From a virus, in the IMG/VR virus record IMGVR_UViG_3300038468_000223, positions 41,512 to 105,511 of that record: a DNA stretch of 64,000 nt. One strand, given 5' to 3'. Below the pieces are notes generated by a model. It did no database searches. It had not been told where the DNA came from and was given only the letters and a program-made list of their open reading frames with translations. Below, piece by piece: positions 49,174-56,621 of this stretch. Within the stretch, counting starts at the first letter, position 1. Every line of letters begins with the position of its first letter. A program made the translations under genes and the position numbers.

Positions 49174-49186
49174 GAAGGAGACCATC

Positions 49187-49645
49187 ATGGGCAGGGAACG
49201 ACAGATCTTCATCCCGCAGCCGGGCGCCGACCCCACCACGCGCGGGAACGCGGCCTTCACCGCGGGCGCCAACAACGGAGAGGCGATCAACGCCGCGCAG
49301 ATCGGCCCCGCCGCGCCGGCGGTGCAGACGGGCGCCGTGACGCTCACGCCGCGCGTGAGCGGCAAGTTCCGCCTGACGGCCTCGGTCTCTGGCGTCACCG
49401 CCGCCGACGCGGACGTGACCGGCACGTTCCGCGCGAACGCCGCCGCGCTCAACAACACGATGCCGCCGCTGGCGGTCGTGACGTCGGGCGGCGCGACGCA
49501 CCGCTTCGCCCTCGACATGGAGGTGATCACGAGGGCGTACGCGCTCGGGACGCCGGTCGCCTTCGATCTCAACATCGCCTCGACGCAGAACATCACCATC
49601 GCGATCGGGCAGGCGACCTTCACCGCCGAAGAGCTGCCGGCCTGA
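49187..49645 (+). CDS. Beta-rich virion protein, EELP family member 2
   Basis: 152 residues. Close paralog of the next gene: IFIPQPGADPTTRGNAAFTA, VSGKFRLTASVSGV and FTAEELPA. Strong AAGGAGACC Shine-Dalgarno sequence. Tandem duplication suggests high-copy or heteromeric virion use. Confidence 0.55.
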   Translation: MGRERQIFIPQPGADPTTRGNAAFTAGANNGEAINAAQIGPAAPAVQTGAVTLTPRVSGKFRLTASVSGVTAADADVTGTFRANAAALNNTMPPLAVVTSGGATHRFALDMEVITRAYALGTPVAFDLNIASTQNITIAIGQATFTAEELPA

Positions 49646-49658
49646 AAGGAGCTGCATC

Positions 49659-50123
49659 ATGGGAAGCAAGGTGCAGCAGTTCGTTCCGCAACCGGAACAG
49701 CCGACCACGCGCGGGTCCTCGGCGTTCGCCGCCGCCGCCAACAACGGGCAGGCCATCAACGCGGCCCCGATCGGGCCCGCGGCCGCGGTCCAGACGGGCG
49801 CCGTGGTGGTCACGCCGCACGTCAGCGGCAAGTTCCGCCTGACCGTCAACATCACCGGCGTCACCGACGCCGACGACCTGGTCTCCGGCGCCTTCGCCGC
49901 CGACGGCAACCCGATCAACACGGTCACGCCCCCCGGCGCCGTCGTGCAGTCGGGCGGCGTCGCGCATCGCTTCGGCTTGAACGCCGAGGCGATCACCGCG
50001 GCCTACGCCGTCGGGACGCCGGTCTCGTTCGACTACCGCTTCGACACGTCGGTCGGCATCGGCTCGAACATCACCGTCGGGATCGGCCAGTCCGTCCTCA
50101 CCGTCGAAGAGCTGCCGGGCTGA
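49659..50123 (+). CDS. Beta-rich virion protein, EELP family member 3
   Basis: 154 residues. QFVPQPEQPTTRGSSAFAAA, HVSGKFRLTVNITGV and LTVEELPG align with the preceding protein over the whole length. AAAGGAGCTGC precedes the ATG. Confidence 0.55.
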   Translation: MGSKVQQFVPQPEQPTTRGSSAFAAAANNGQAINAAPIGPAAAVQTGAVVVTPHVSGKFRLTVNITGVTDADDLVSGAFAADGNPINTVTPPGAVVQSGGVAHRFGLNAEAITAAYAVGTPVSFDYRFDTSVGIGSNITVGIGQSVLTVEELPG

Positions 50124-50125
50124 TC

Positions 50126-50389
50126 ATGATCGTGGCGTTCGACATCCTCGCGCTGTCGTGCGCCACGATCATCTTCACCTGGGGCTCGCTCTTCGAGCGC
50201 CTCCGCGCCCTCTACCCCAAGATGCTCAACTGCCCGCTCTGCTGCGGGTTCTGGATCGGCCTCGGCGGCCACGTCCTGCGCTACAAGATGCAGACCGTCG
50301 TCGTCGACGCCTTCTACAGCGCCTGCGTGACGAGCGTGCTGGCGCTCGGGCTGTCGCTCGTCTTCGATCGACTGGTCGTCAAGTCATGA
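50126..50389 (+). CDS. Membrane protein, DUF1360-like
   Basis: 87 residues with two to three hydrophobic segments. LNCPLCCGFWIGLGGHVLR after the first segment resembles the C-x-x-C-x-G-x-W-x-G motif of DUF1360-type small membrane proteins. Function unknown. Confidence 0.5.
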   Translation: MIVAFDILALSCATIIFTWGSLFERLRALYPKMLNCPLCCGFWIGLGGHVLRYKMQTVVVDAFYSACVTSVLALGLSLVFDRLVVKS

Positions 50390-50859
50390 GCGACGACTAC
50401 AACTACATCCTCGGTGCCGTGCTCGCGATGGGGGGAGCGCCGCCAGAAGGGCGAGAGCTGCCGTTCGACACGCTCGTACTCTGCGCGCTGGAGCACCAGC
50501 CTCCTTCGCTCTGGTTCCCGAACACCCGCGTGATGCGGGTCATGCTCGACGACTCCGGGCCGCCCCCGACGCAGACCGAGATCCTGGCGGCAGTCGCCAT
50601 GGGACGAGAGGTCGCGCGACAGCTCCGGCACGGACGACGCGTGCTCGTGACGTGCTGGAAGGGGAGGAACCGATCGGGTCTCGTGACCGGCATCGCCCTA
50701 CTCGAGCTGGGTCTGTCGTGCCGCGCAGCGTTCTTCAACATCCGCTACGCGCGCGGTCTGAAGGCGCTCAACAACGAGCATTTCGTAGAGGTTCTGAGGC
50801 GCTACCGACCACATTCTGCGCTAGAGTTGGTCAATGACCGTCCTCGACACCATCCGTGA
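50386..50859 (+). CDS. Dual-specificity protein phosphatase-like
   Basis: 157 residues. VLVTCWKGRNRSGLVTGIAL contains the C-x5-R phosphatase loop (CWKGRNR) followed by S-G, and VMLDDSGPPP could carry the general-acid Asp. The residue before the Cys is Thr where most family members have His. Such enzymes remove phosphate from Tyr/Ser/Thr or from RNA 5' ends. It overlaps the membrane gene before it and the coiled-coil gene after it. Confidence 0.65.
   Translation: MSDDYNYILGAVLAMGGAPPEGRELPFDTLVLCALEHQPPSLWFPNTRVMRVMLDDSGPPPTQTEILAAVAMGREVARQLRHGRRVLVTCWKGRNRSGLVTGIALLELGLSCRAAFFNIRYARGLKALNNEHFVEVLRRYRPHSALELVNDRPRHHP
50822..50827 (+). promoter_or_regulatory. -10-like box 6 nt before ATG
   Basis: TAGAGT, TGGTCA, then ATG at 50834. 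It lies inside the end of the phosphatase gene. No clear -35. Confidence 0.35.
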
Positions 50860-51358
50860 GTACGCCGGCTACCTGGGGGTGGCCGGTGGCGGTGTCGCAG
50901 CGGAGATCTACAGGCGGTTTCGGCGCGCAGAGGCCCTCGCCAAGCAGGCGAACAAGAAGGCCGGCGACGCGATCGACAAGGCGAACGAGGCGATCACGTC
51001 GACTAAAACTCTAGCCGTAACGTTCGATCAACTACGACACGGTTTCCGACTCGAAGTTACGCAGTTCAAAGACGAGATCGAGAACCGCATCAACGCGATC
51101 GTGCGCGGCAGTCGTCCTGATCAGATCTTTGATCAGAGGCAAATCGATGAACTAGGAAAAGACATCGAGAAGCTTCACAAGATCTGCGACGAACTGAAGC
51201 AGGACATGCTCCGCGAACGCGGTCAACGCCACGCGCTACAAAAGGACATTCAGGAGCGTAGCCAAAAGGAAGCAGAATCATGGAGACACCTCGAAAGGAC
51301 TCTTGGAAGGATCGAGACGACGATCGAGATGCTCAAGACGCATCCACCGACGAGATGA
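50834..51358 (+). CDS. Coiled-coil protein
   Basis: 174 residues. A short hydrophobic N-terminus (YAGYLGVAGGGVAAEIYRRF) then a long coiled coil to the end. Less GC-biased codon use. It overlaps the phosphatase gene by 26 nt. It could be a spanin-like or virion-length protein; unknown. Confidence 0.5.
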   Translation: MTVLDTIREYAGYLGVAGGGVAAEIYRRFRRAEALAKQANKKAGDAIDKANEAITSTKTLAVTFDQLRHGFRLEVTQFKDEIENRINAIVRGSRPDQIFDQRQIDELGKDIEKLHKICDELKQDMLRERGQRHALQKDIQERSQKEAESWRHLERTLGRIETTIEMLKTHPPTR

Positions 51359-51471
51359 ACGAATCGGACGTCTACGACAAGCTCAAGATGTGCGAGTCGG
51401 CGCGCGCCAGTGCGCTCTCGAAAGCGAACGCACTTCTCGACGTGACCATCACTGCGGCAGCAAAGGAGTGA
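51355..51471 (+). CDS. Very small helical protein
   Basis: 38 residues (MNESDVYDKLKMCESARASA...) coupled by ATGA to the coiled-coil gene. An in-frame ATG at 51280 would give 63 residues but overlaps more. Low certainty. Confidence 0.35.
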   Translation: MNESDVYDKLKMCESARASALSKANALLDVTITAAAKE

Positions 51472-51476
51472 GCGGC

Positions 51477-51875
51477 ATGGACGACATCAAGCAGTACCTC
51501 GTGGACGACAAGAAGCTCGCCATCTTCATCGGGGCGCTCGTCATCGGGATGGTCGTGCGCCTGCTCAAGAGCGACGTGAAGGGACCCTCGATCGACCCGC
51601 GCTGGCGCATGCTCGCGGTGTGGATCCTCGGCGTCGGGCAGATGGTCCTGAACTACGGCCTGCACATGTCGTGGAAGCAGGCCGCCGAGTACGCGGTGGT
51701 CTCCGCGCTGATGGCGGTGGCGGGACACGAGACCATCATCGAGTGGTGGCGCGACGGCAAGGAGCTGCCCCTACCGGGCCTGATGGTCGCGCCATCGAAC
51801 GACAACGCGACGCCGACCAACAGCGTCGACGCGAAGAAGGATCCGCCCCCGCAAGACTCGAACAAGGCGGCATGA
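51477..51875 (+). CDS. Small multi-pass membrane protein (holin candidate)
   Basis: 132 residues. Three hydrophobic segments: LAIFIGALVIGMVVRLL, MLAVWILGVGQMVLNYGL and AAEYAVVSALMAVAG, with a charged, Asn/Pro-rich C-terminal tail. Size and topology suit a class I holin, but lysis genes are not adjacent. AAAGGAGTGAGCGGC precedes the ATG. Confidence 0.5.
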   Translation: MDDIKQYLVDDKKLAIFIGALVIGMVVRLLKSDVKGPSIDPRWRMLAVWILGVGQMVLNYGLHMSWKQAAEYAVVSALMAVAGHETIIEWWRDGKELPLPGLMVAPSNDNATPTNSVDAKKDPPPQDSNKAA

Positions 51876-51900
51876 ACGACGAGGGGCACAGGAGGTCGTG

Positions 51901-52134
51901 ATGAGCGAGAAGAAGGTGGGCGAGATGGTGGCGGGAGCCCTGGTGGGCGTGCTGCGCGACGTAGCGGTGAAGGCGGTGGGGGCGGCAGTCGAGAGCGTGC
52001 TCGAGGACGTGTCCAAGGGGCTGCAGTCGACCGACGAGAAGGTCGCGCGCACGCGCCGCAAGGTGGCGAAGACCACGCGCCGCCGCAAGGTCATCGACGT
52101 CGAGGTCGTCGACGCCGGCGAGAAGAGGCACTGA
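51901..52134 (+). CDS. Small basic protein with amphipathic helix
   Basis: 77 residues. A hydrophobic/amphipathic helix (VGEMVAGALVGVLRDVAVKA) then a Lys/Arg-rich segment (ARTRRKVAKTTRRRKV). AGGAGGTC lies just upstream. Membrane or DNA association possible. Confidence 0.5.
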   Translation: MSEKKVGEMVAGALVGVLRDVAVKAVGAAVESVLEDVSKGLQSTDEKVARTRRKVAKTTRRRKVIDVEVVDAGEKRH

Positions 52135-52508
52135 TGCGCCGGCGCCCCAAGGTCCGGCACATGTCGGAGCCCGCGGTCTTGCGGCGGGTGACCTACTTCT
52201 ACCCGCGCGCCGACGCGGGCGGTGTCCTGCACGGCGAGGCGCTCGCGATGCCGCAGGGGACGCAGCTCGTGATCATCGAGCAGCGCGGTCACCGCTACCT
52301 CGCCATGACGGAGCGCGCGCACCAGAAGTGGTGGGCGTGGCTCGAGGTGGACGCGTTCAGGACCGAGTTCCCGAACCCCATCTCGCGCCCGCTCGGGGCG
52401 GCGCTCGTGTTCGGCGCCGGCGTCGGAGCCGGCGTCCTGCTCACGATGATCCTCAACAGCGCGACGAAGGCGCAGGCGCCTTCGACGGCCGTCACCGTTC
52501 GGAGCTGA
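52134..52508 (+). CDS. Single-pass membrane protein
   Basis: 124 residues. Soluble N-terminal part (VTYFYPRADAGGVLHGEALA), membrane segment near the C-terminus (ALVFGAGVGAGVLLTMIL). Start and preceding stop share one base. Virion role inferred from its neighbours. Confidence 0.5.
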   Translation: MRRRPKVRHMSEPAVLRRVTYFYPRADAGGVLHGEALAMPQGTQLVIIEQRGHRYLAMTERAHQKWWAWLEVDAFRTEFPNPISRPLGAALVFGAGVGAGVLLTMILNSATKAQAPSTAVTVRS

Positions 52509-52510
52509 CC

Positions 52511-53158
52511 ATGCCGCTCTCCATCGATCGTTCGTACCCACGCTGGCGCCGGATGGAGCGCGACCTGACGCGCTACTACGAGGAGTGCGCGTCGAGCGCG
52601 CCGGCGAGGTTCCGCGGCAAGCGGCGCAAGAGCTACTGCGCCGGCGTGGCGTGGAAGCGCCTCAAGATGGCGGGGCGCTACCGCGACTACCCGGGCTTCG
52701 GGCGCGCGGCGGCCGAAGGCCGCGAGAACCCCCTCCCCTCCAAGACCAAGGACGCGCTCATCGCGACCGCGGTCATCGCCGGGGGCTTCGGCCTGATCCT
52801 CTACATGATCTCGAAGCTGCCGAAGAAGGCGCCGGCTCCGCCGCAGCCCTCTCCTCTTCCCGCGACGACGCCCACGGGCATCCCGGTCGTCCTCACCGAG
52901 CCGACCTACTACGTGCACCAGCGCCTCATCGACAGCCTCGACACGCAGGCGATGCGGTGCACCCTCCCCATGTTCGTATTCGCCGGGCCGAAGTCCGCGG
53001 CCGACGCCCTCGCGCGCCAGCTCACGACGCGCGCGCCGATCGGGGGGAGCGGCATGGTCGCCGTCTCGGTCGCCTCGCCGGCCGTCGAGCCGACGTGCAA
53101 CTGGCGCCGGGTCTGCCTCGCCGACGGCTCGTGCGTCGGCGCGGTCGGTCTCGGCTGA
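52511..53158 (+). CDS. Membrane protein with the AWKR...DYP module
   Basis: 215 residues. N-terminal Cys/Arg module (YYEECASSAPARFRGKRRKS, CAGVAWKRLKMAGRYRDYP) shared with the H1-like protein at 39969, then a membrane segment (ALIATAVIAGGFGLILYMI), a Pro linker and a C-terminal domain with CNWRRVCLADGSCVGA. Probably a virion membrane protein that also contacts nucleic acid; inferred. Confidence 0.55.
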   Translation: MPLSIDRSYPRWRRMERDLTRYYEECASSAPARFRGKRRKSYCAGVAWKRLKMAGRYRDYPGFGRAAAEGRENPLPSKTKDALIATAVIAGGFGLILYMISKLPKKAPAPPQPSPLPATTPTGIPVVLTEPTYYVHQRLIDSLDTQAMRCTLPMFVFAGPKSAADALARQLTTRAPIGGSGMVAVSVASPAVEPTCNWRRVCLADGSCVGAVGLG

Positions 53159-53169
53159 AGGAGGTCCTC

Positions 53170-53547
53170 GTGGTCGGCAAGGTCGTCGCGGCAGCAGCGA
53201 TCGGGGGCGTCACCGGGTGGCTGCTCGAGAACCTGCTGTTCGGGCGGCGCAACTCGAACCTGTTCGGCGGCCGGGAGGTGCCCTTCCTGCCGGTCTACGC
53301 CGTGGGGGCGGCCGCGGTCGTCGCCGCCGCCCCGCACCTGCGCGAGCTGCCCGCGGTCGCGCGCGCGGGCGTCTACGCGGGCGGCCTCTCGCTCCTCGAA
53401 CTCGCGGCCTGCGGCGCGGACCGCGAGCTTGGCCCCGCGTCCTGGGACTACGGCAACGGGGGCTGCGTAGACGTCCCCCACGCCATCACCTGGGGCGCGC
53501 TCGGCCTCGCCCTCGACGCCCTCACGACCAGTGAGCCTCGACGTTAG
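53170..53547 (+). CDS. Membrane protein, CmpB/ABC-type-IV-like
   Basis: 125 residues, GTG start with GAAGGAGGTCC upstream. Several hydrophobic segments; GWLLENLLFGRRNSNLFGGR, PFLPVYAVGA and SWDYGNGGCVDVPHAITWG follow the order of the CmpB-like putative transporter family (W-D-Y motif). Transport activity is not implied. The stop lies in a diverged dispersed repeat (53529-53545). Confidence 0.5.
   Translation: MVGKVVAAAAIGGVTGWLLENLLFGRRNSNLFGGREVPFLPVYAVGAAAVVAAAPHLRELPAVARAGVYAGGLSLLELAACGADRELGPASWDYGNGGCVDVPHAITWGALGLALDALTTSEPRR
53529..53545 (+). repeat. Dispersed repeat, diverged copy
   Basis: CAGTGAGCCTCGACGTT, at the end of the CmpB-like gene, 11 nt before the next ATG. Confidence 0.4.
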
Positions 53548-53555
53548 GAGAATCC

Positions 53556-54435
53556 ATGGATCCGATTCAGCAGACGAATCAGACGGCCGAAGAGGCGTTG
53601 TTCCTGGCACAGATGATGATGGCGCGCCTGTCGGGACGATCGGGCTCGAAGCTCTTCGTCTACCGCCCCGGCGGAGCGACGCTGCGAGACCAGAACGTCT
53701 TCGCCGACTGGAACGACCTCGAAGAGGTCCGGTCGCAGACCGTCGGTCCGAAGATCGTCCAGATCGACGACACCATCGTGTCGCCGGCAGTGATTCCTGT
53801 CGGCGTCTACGACATGGAGTCGACGACCCTCGTCGGCGACCTCGAGCGCGTGCACGCCGGCGTCAACGTGCTCTGCGACATCTCCGACGGCGCTCGTCTC
53901 GAGAACCTCGGCGACGTCGCGAACGGGCTCACCCTCACGTCGCACAGCACGACGGTGCCGGTGCACACGATGTCGGCAAACGACTTGCTCATCGTCGAGC
54001 GCGGAGCGGTCGTCCAGAACGCGCCGGGGTCGACGGTGTTCTTCAAGCTGCCGAACGGTGCGCAGGCGATCATCGTCTCGTACCTCGGCGGTCAGCTCGG
54101 CGGTGGGACGGGCGTCCCCTTCCTCAGCATCGACGCGGGCGGCGTCGCCACCGTCCTCCTCCTTCTCGGTGCTCGCCAACAACGTCATCGTGGGCGGTGG
54201 CACGGCCGGCATCATCGTGACGTCGCAGAGCGCGTTCGTTCAGACGCCGTTCCCGATCGTGCAGGGAGGGATCGCCGCACTCACCACGACGATCTACAGC
54301 TTCGCCAACTACACCGGCTTCCAGGGGCTGAACGCGGCTCCGTGGACGGCGCCGCCCCCGACGAACGTCGAAGACGCGATCAATCGCATGGCGGCGCTGC
54401 TTCAGGTCTTGAACGGTGGCGCGACCATTCCGTGA
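53556..54435 (+). pseudogene. Structural-region gene with an apparent +1 frameshift
   Basis: Good Shine-Dalgarno (TTAGGAGAATCC). Frame 1 reads about 200 residues (AEEALFLAQMMMARLSGRSG ... GVPFLSIDAGGVATV), and the protein-like sequence then continues in the +1 frame (FSVLANNVIVGGGTAGIIVT ... NRMAALLQVLNGGATIP) to the stop at 54435. The switch lies in the CTCCTCCTTCTC tract near 54152-54165. Joined, it would be about 292 residues, beta-rich, with a spike-like composition. Programmed shift, mutation or sequencing error cannot be separated here. Confidence 0.5.
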
Positions 54436-54441
54436 TAGGAT
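54436..54441 (+). promoter_or_regulatory. -10-like box 6 nt before ATG
   Basis: TAGGAT, TCGATC, then the ATG at 54448; no Shine-Dalgarno sequence. Confidence 0.35.
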
Positions 54442-54447
54442 TCGATC

Positions 54448-54723
54448 ATGAAGAAACTCATCGCGATCGTGTTCACCTCCGTCCTCGTGTTCGCTCAGGG
54501 TTGTACCAAGGAGCAACTCACGAAGGCCGAGCAGACCGTCTACGACATGCGGGCCGACCAGTTCGCCTGCGTCCTCGTCGCGAACCTCACGAGCGAGGAC
54601 GACGTCATGAAGTTCTGCCAGCTCGAGGAGCGCCTGCGGCCGCAGGTGCATCAGGTCTTCGTCGGCAAGGCGGCCGCCCGGCACGCCGAGGAGGCCGCGG
54701 CGGCGGCGCACAAGGGGCAGTGA
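54448..54723 (+). CDS. Small lipoprotein
   Basis: 91 residues. Signal MKKLIAIVFTSVLVFAQGC with a lipobox-like AQGC, then a charged helical mature part (ADQFACVLVANLTSEDDVMK). Outer-membrane spanin or exclusion lipoprotein are possible. A -10-like box lies 6 nt before ATG. Confidence 0.6.
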   Translation: MKKLIAIVFTSVLVFAQGCTKEQLTKAEQTVYDMRADQFACVLVANLTSEDDVMKFCQLEERLRPQVHQVFVGKAAARHAEEAAAAAHKGQ

Positions 54724-55448
54724 TGGGACGCCGCGGGTTCGGACTCAAGCTGGAGGCGCCGGTAGGGTTGCCGCTGCGGCCGCACCTCGGCGCCGCCGGC
54801 GATCCGATTCCGTCATCGGCCTCCATCGAAGACCTCGTCGACAAGGTCCGCGATCAGGGTCCGACCGAGGCGTGCGTGGCCTTCTGGCTCGGCGGCTCCC
54901 TCGAGATCGAGGCGCGCGCGCAGGGCATCGACCTCGGCGGCGAGATCTCGCGCCGCGGCCTGTACACGATGGCGCGCGAAGAGGAGGGGCTCTCCATCGT
55001 CGACACGGGGAGTCTCCCCTCGCTCGCCGTCTTTTCGGCGCAGAAGCGCGGCATCGTCTCCGAGCTGCGCTGGCCGTGGTCGGTGGCCGACATCAACGAG
55101 CTTTTGCCCTGGGACGTCTTCCAGCACGCGGTGAGGGTGACCGGCATCTACCGCGCCGAGGATCTCGGCGCCGTGCAGCTCGCGATCGTCAAGCGCCGCC
55201 CCGTCGGCTTCGACATGGTCGTGGACGAGTCCTACTACCACTACACGGGCGGCCTCTACGTGCCCGGCGGCAGGGTCCTCGGGCGGCACATGCAGACGAT
55301 CGTCGGCTACGAGCCCGGTCGCTACCGCGTGCTCGGGTCCTGGGGGCCCGACTTCGGTGAGAAGGGGTACGCCTGGGTTCCGGAGAGCATCGTCGACATC
55401 GCGACGAGCCGCTACGTCGTGAGCATCGCTCCGCAGGGGGTCGAATGA
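54723..55448 (+). CDS. Papain-like (C1) cysteine peptidase
   Basis: 241 residues. DKVRDQGPTEACVAFWLGGS near residue 40 corresponds to the papain D-Q-G-x-C-x-A-F block with Cys as nucleophile. GRHMQTIVGYEPGRYRVLGS then WGPDFGEKGYAWV corresponds to the His block and the N-S-W-G-x-x-W-G-x-x-G-Y block. The usual catalytic-site Asn before S-W-G is replaced by Gly here, so activity needs testing. No signal peptide or propeptide is visible, suggesting action in the cytoplasm or virion. A chagasin-like inhibitor domain is encoded at 36593. Confidence 0.65.
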   Translation: MGRRGFGLKLEAPVGLPLRPHLGAAGDPIPSSASIEDLVDKVRDQGPTEACVAFWLGGSLEIEARAQGIDLGGEISRRGLYTMAREEEGLSIVDTGSLPSLAVFSAQKRGIVSELRWPWSVADINELLPWDVFQHAVRVTGIYRAEDLGAVQLAIVKRRPVGFDMVVDESYYHYTGGLYVPGGRVLGRHMQTIVGYEPGRYRVLGSWGPDFGEKGYAWVPESIVDIATSRYVVSIAPQGVE

Positions 55449-55717
55449 AGACGATCGTTCTCGTCCTGCTCCTCGTCGTCGCTTGCGCGCCGTCGCCGGC
55501 CCCTCCGCCGCCGCTCGTACTCAGTGGGACGCCCTGCGAGCGGGCCTGCACGAACCTGCGCGCCGCGGGCTGCCCCGAGGGCGACGAGGTCAAGGGGCGC
55601 ACGTGCGAGACCGTCTGCGAGGAGAACGCGACGCTGCTCAACGTGAGCTGCATCGCGAGCGTCGAGCCGAAGCCGGAGAAGATCCGCGCCTGCGGGCGTG
55701 TTCGCTGCATGAAGTGA
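55445..55717 (+). CDS. Cysteine-rich lipoprotein
   Basis: 90 residues. Signal MKTIVLVLLLVVACAP with lipobox VVAC at Cys14, a Pro/Leu linker, then a domain with eight Cys in C-x3-C, C-x3-C-like spacing (CERACTNLRAAGCPEGD, TCETVCEENATL), typical of a helical disulfide-rich fold. ATGA overlap with the peptidase gene. Confidence 0.6.
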   Translation: MKTIVLVLLLVVACAPSPAPPPPLVLSGTPCERACTNLRAAGCPEGDEVKGRTCETVCEENATLLNVSCIASVEPKPEKIRACGRVRCMK

Positions 55718-55721
55718 CCCC

Positions 55722-56267
55722 ATGACCTGGACCAAGCTCACCCCCGAGGCGCCCATCTCGACGTTCGAGGGACCGATGTACCCGCTCGTGATGGGGCGCA
55801 CCTACCGTGGCACACTCACGCTTCCCGAGTTCAGGAGCGGGGTGCCGCAAACCTACGAGCCGTACCTGATCTCGGCCCTGACGGCGGCCTTCGCCGCGTA
55901 CGGCAACCCGACGCTCTGGCAGGCCGATCAGCAGCCCAAGGACTGGCCGGCGGAAGACGACGTGCCGACGACGGCGTCCGTCATCCGGTTCCAGCTCGTG
56001 ACGTTCCGAGATGGGGTCTTGCGAGGGCGCCTCCCGATCCCGCTCCCCAACACGCAGCCGGCACGGATCAACTACCTCTGGCGCCTCGACGAGACGACGC
56101 CCGTGACGCCGGCGCCGACTGCGCCCGCGACGCCGACCACGCCGCCAGCGACGCCGGTGAAGGGCTCGGGCGGGTGGGGCGCACTCTTCGCGCTCGCCGC
56201 GGTCGTCGCCGGGACCGGGGCGGTGGTGATGTACGTTCGATCTCAGCGACGTCTTCGACCCGCGTGA
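55722..56267 (+). CDS. Single-pass membrane protein
   Basis: 181 residues. Soluble N-terminal domain (YEPYLISALTAAFAAYGNPT), Pro/Thr linker, C-terminal membrane segment (WGALFALAAVVAGTGAVVMY) and basic tail. Last gene of the rightward structural block. Confidence 0.55.
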   Translation: MTWTKLTPEAPISTFEGPMYPLVMGRTYRGTLTLPEFRSGVPQTYEPYLISALTAAFAAYGNPTLWQADQQPKDWPAEDDVPTTASVIRFQLVTFRDGVLRGRLPIPLPNTQPARINYLWRLDETTPVTPAPTAPATPTTPPATPVKGSGGWGALFALAAVVAGTGAVVMYVRSQRRLRPA

Positions 56268-56475
56268 TGTCAGGTTCCGCCTTGACAGTCGTCGAATAAG
56301 GCATAGGGTCAACACGATGGCACTGAGCTGGCGCTCCCACAAACAGACCTCGTTGCTTCCAGCGACGACGTCGACGTATGCCGGCCAGGATTTCAACCCG
56401 GAGACCGGATAGGGAGCGGCAGAGCGCCCACGCGAGGCCGCTCCCGGGAGACCGAGAGCGGCCTTCGACGTTTCT
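56268..56475 (+). other. Leader of the tRNA array
   Basis: No gene seen. It contains a promoter (56282-56309) and a 9-bp hairpin GGGAGCGGC / GCCGCTCCC at 56412-56445. Confidence 0.5.
56282..56309 (+). promoter_or_regulatory. Promoter of the tRNA array
   Basis: TTGACA, 16-bp spacer, TAGGGT, about 165 nt before the first tRNA. Confidence 0.5.
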
Positions 56476-56555
56476 GGAGCGTGACCAGGGCATGGAGCCC
56501 AAGCCGGCTGTAACCCGGTGGCCGATGGCGAGTGGTTCGAATCCACCACGCTCCA
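56476..56555 (+). tRNA. tRNA-Tyr(GTA)
   Basis: Acceptor GGAGCGT/ACGCTCC, anticodon loop CTGTAAC, long variable arm (GCC-GAT-GGC) as in bacterial tRNA-Tyr, T loop TTCGAAT. Confidence 0.85.
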
Positions 56556-56621
56556 CGAGGAAAGAACGATGGGACTCAAACGCAAGCTCGTGCCGGCGAG
56601 GGCCGGCATGCAGACCAAGGA

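Noticed and set aside
50126-51875. Assigning a complete holin-endolysin-spanin lysis cassette here
   Set aside because: The 51477 product has holin-like topology, but no endolysin is adjacent and the region is otherwise virion-like; only a tentative holin label is justified.
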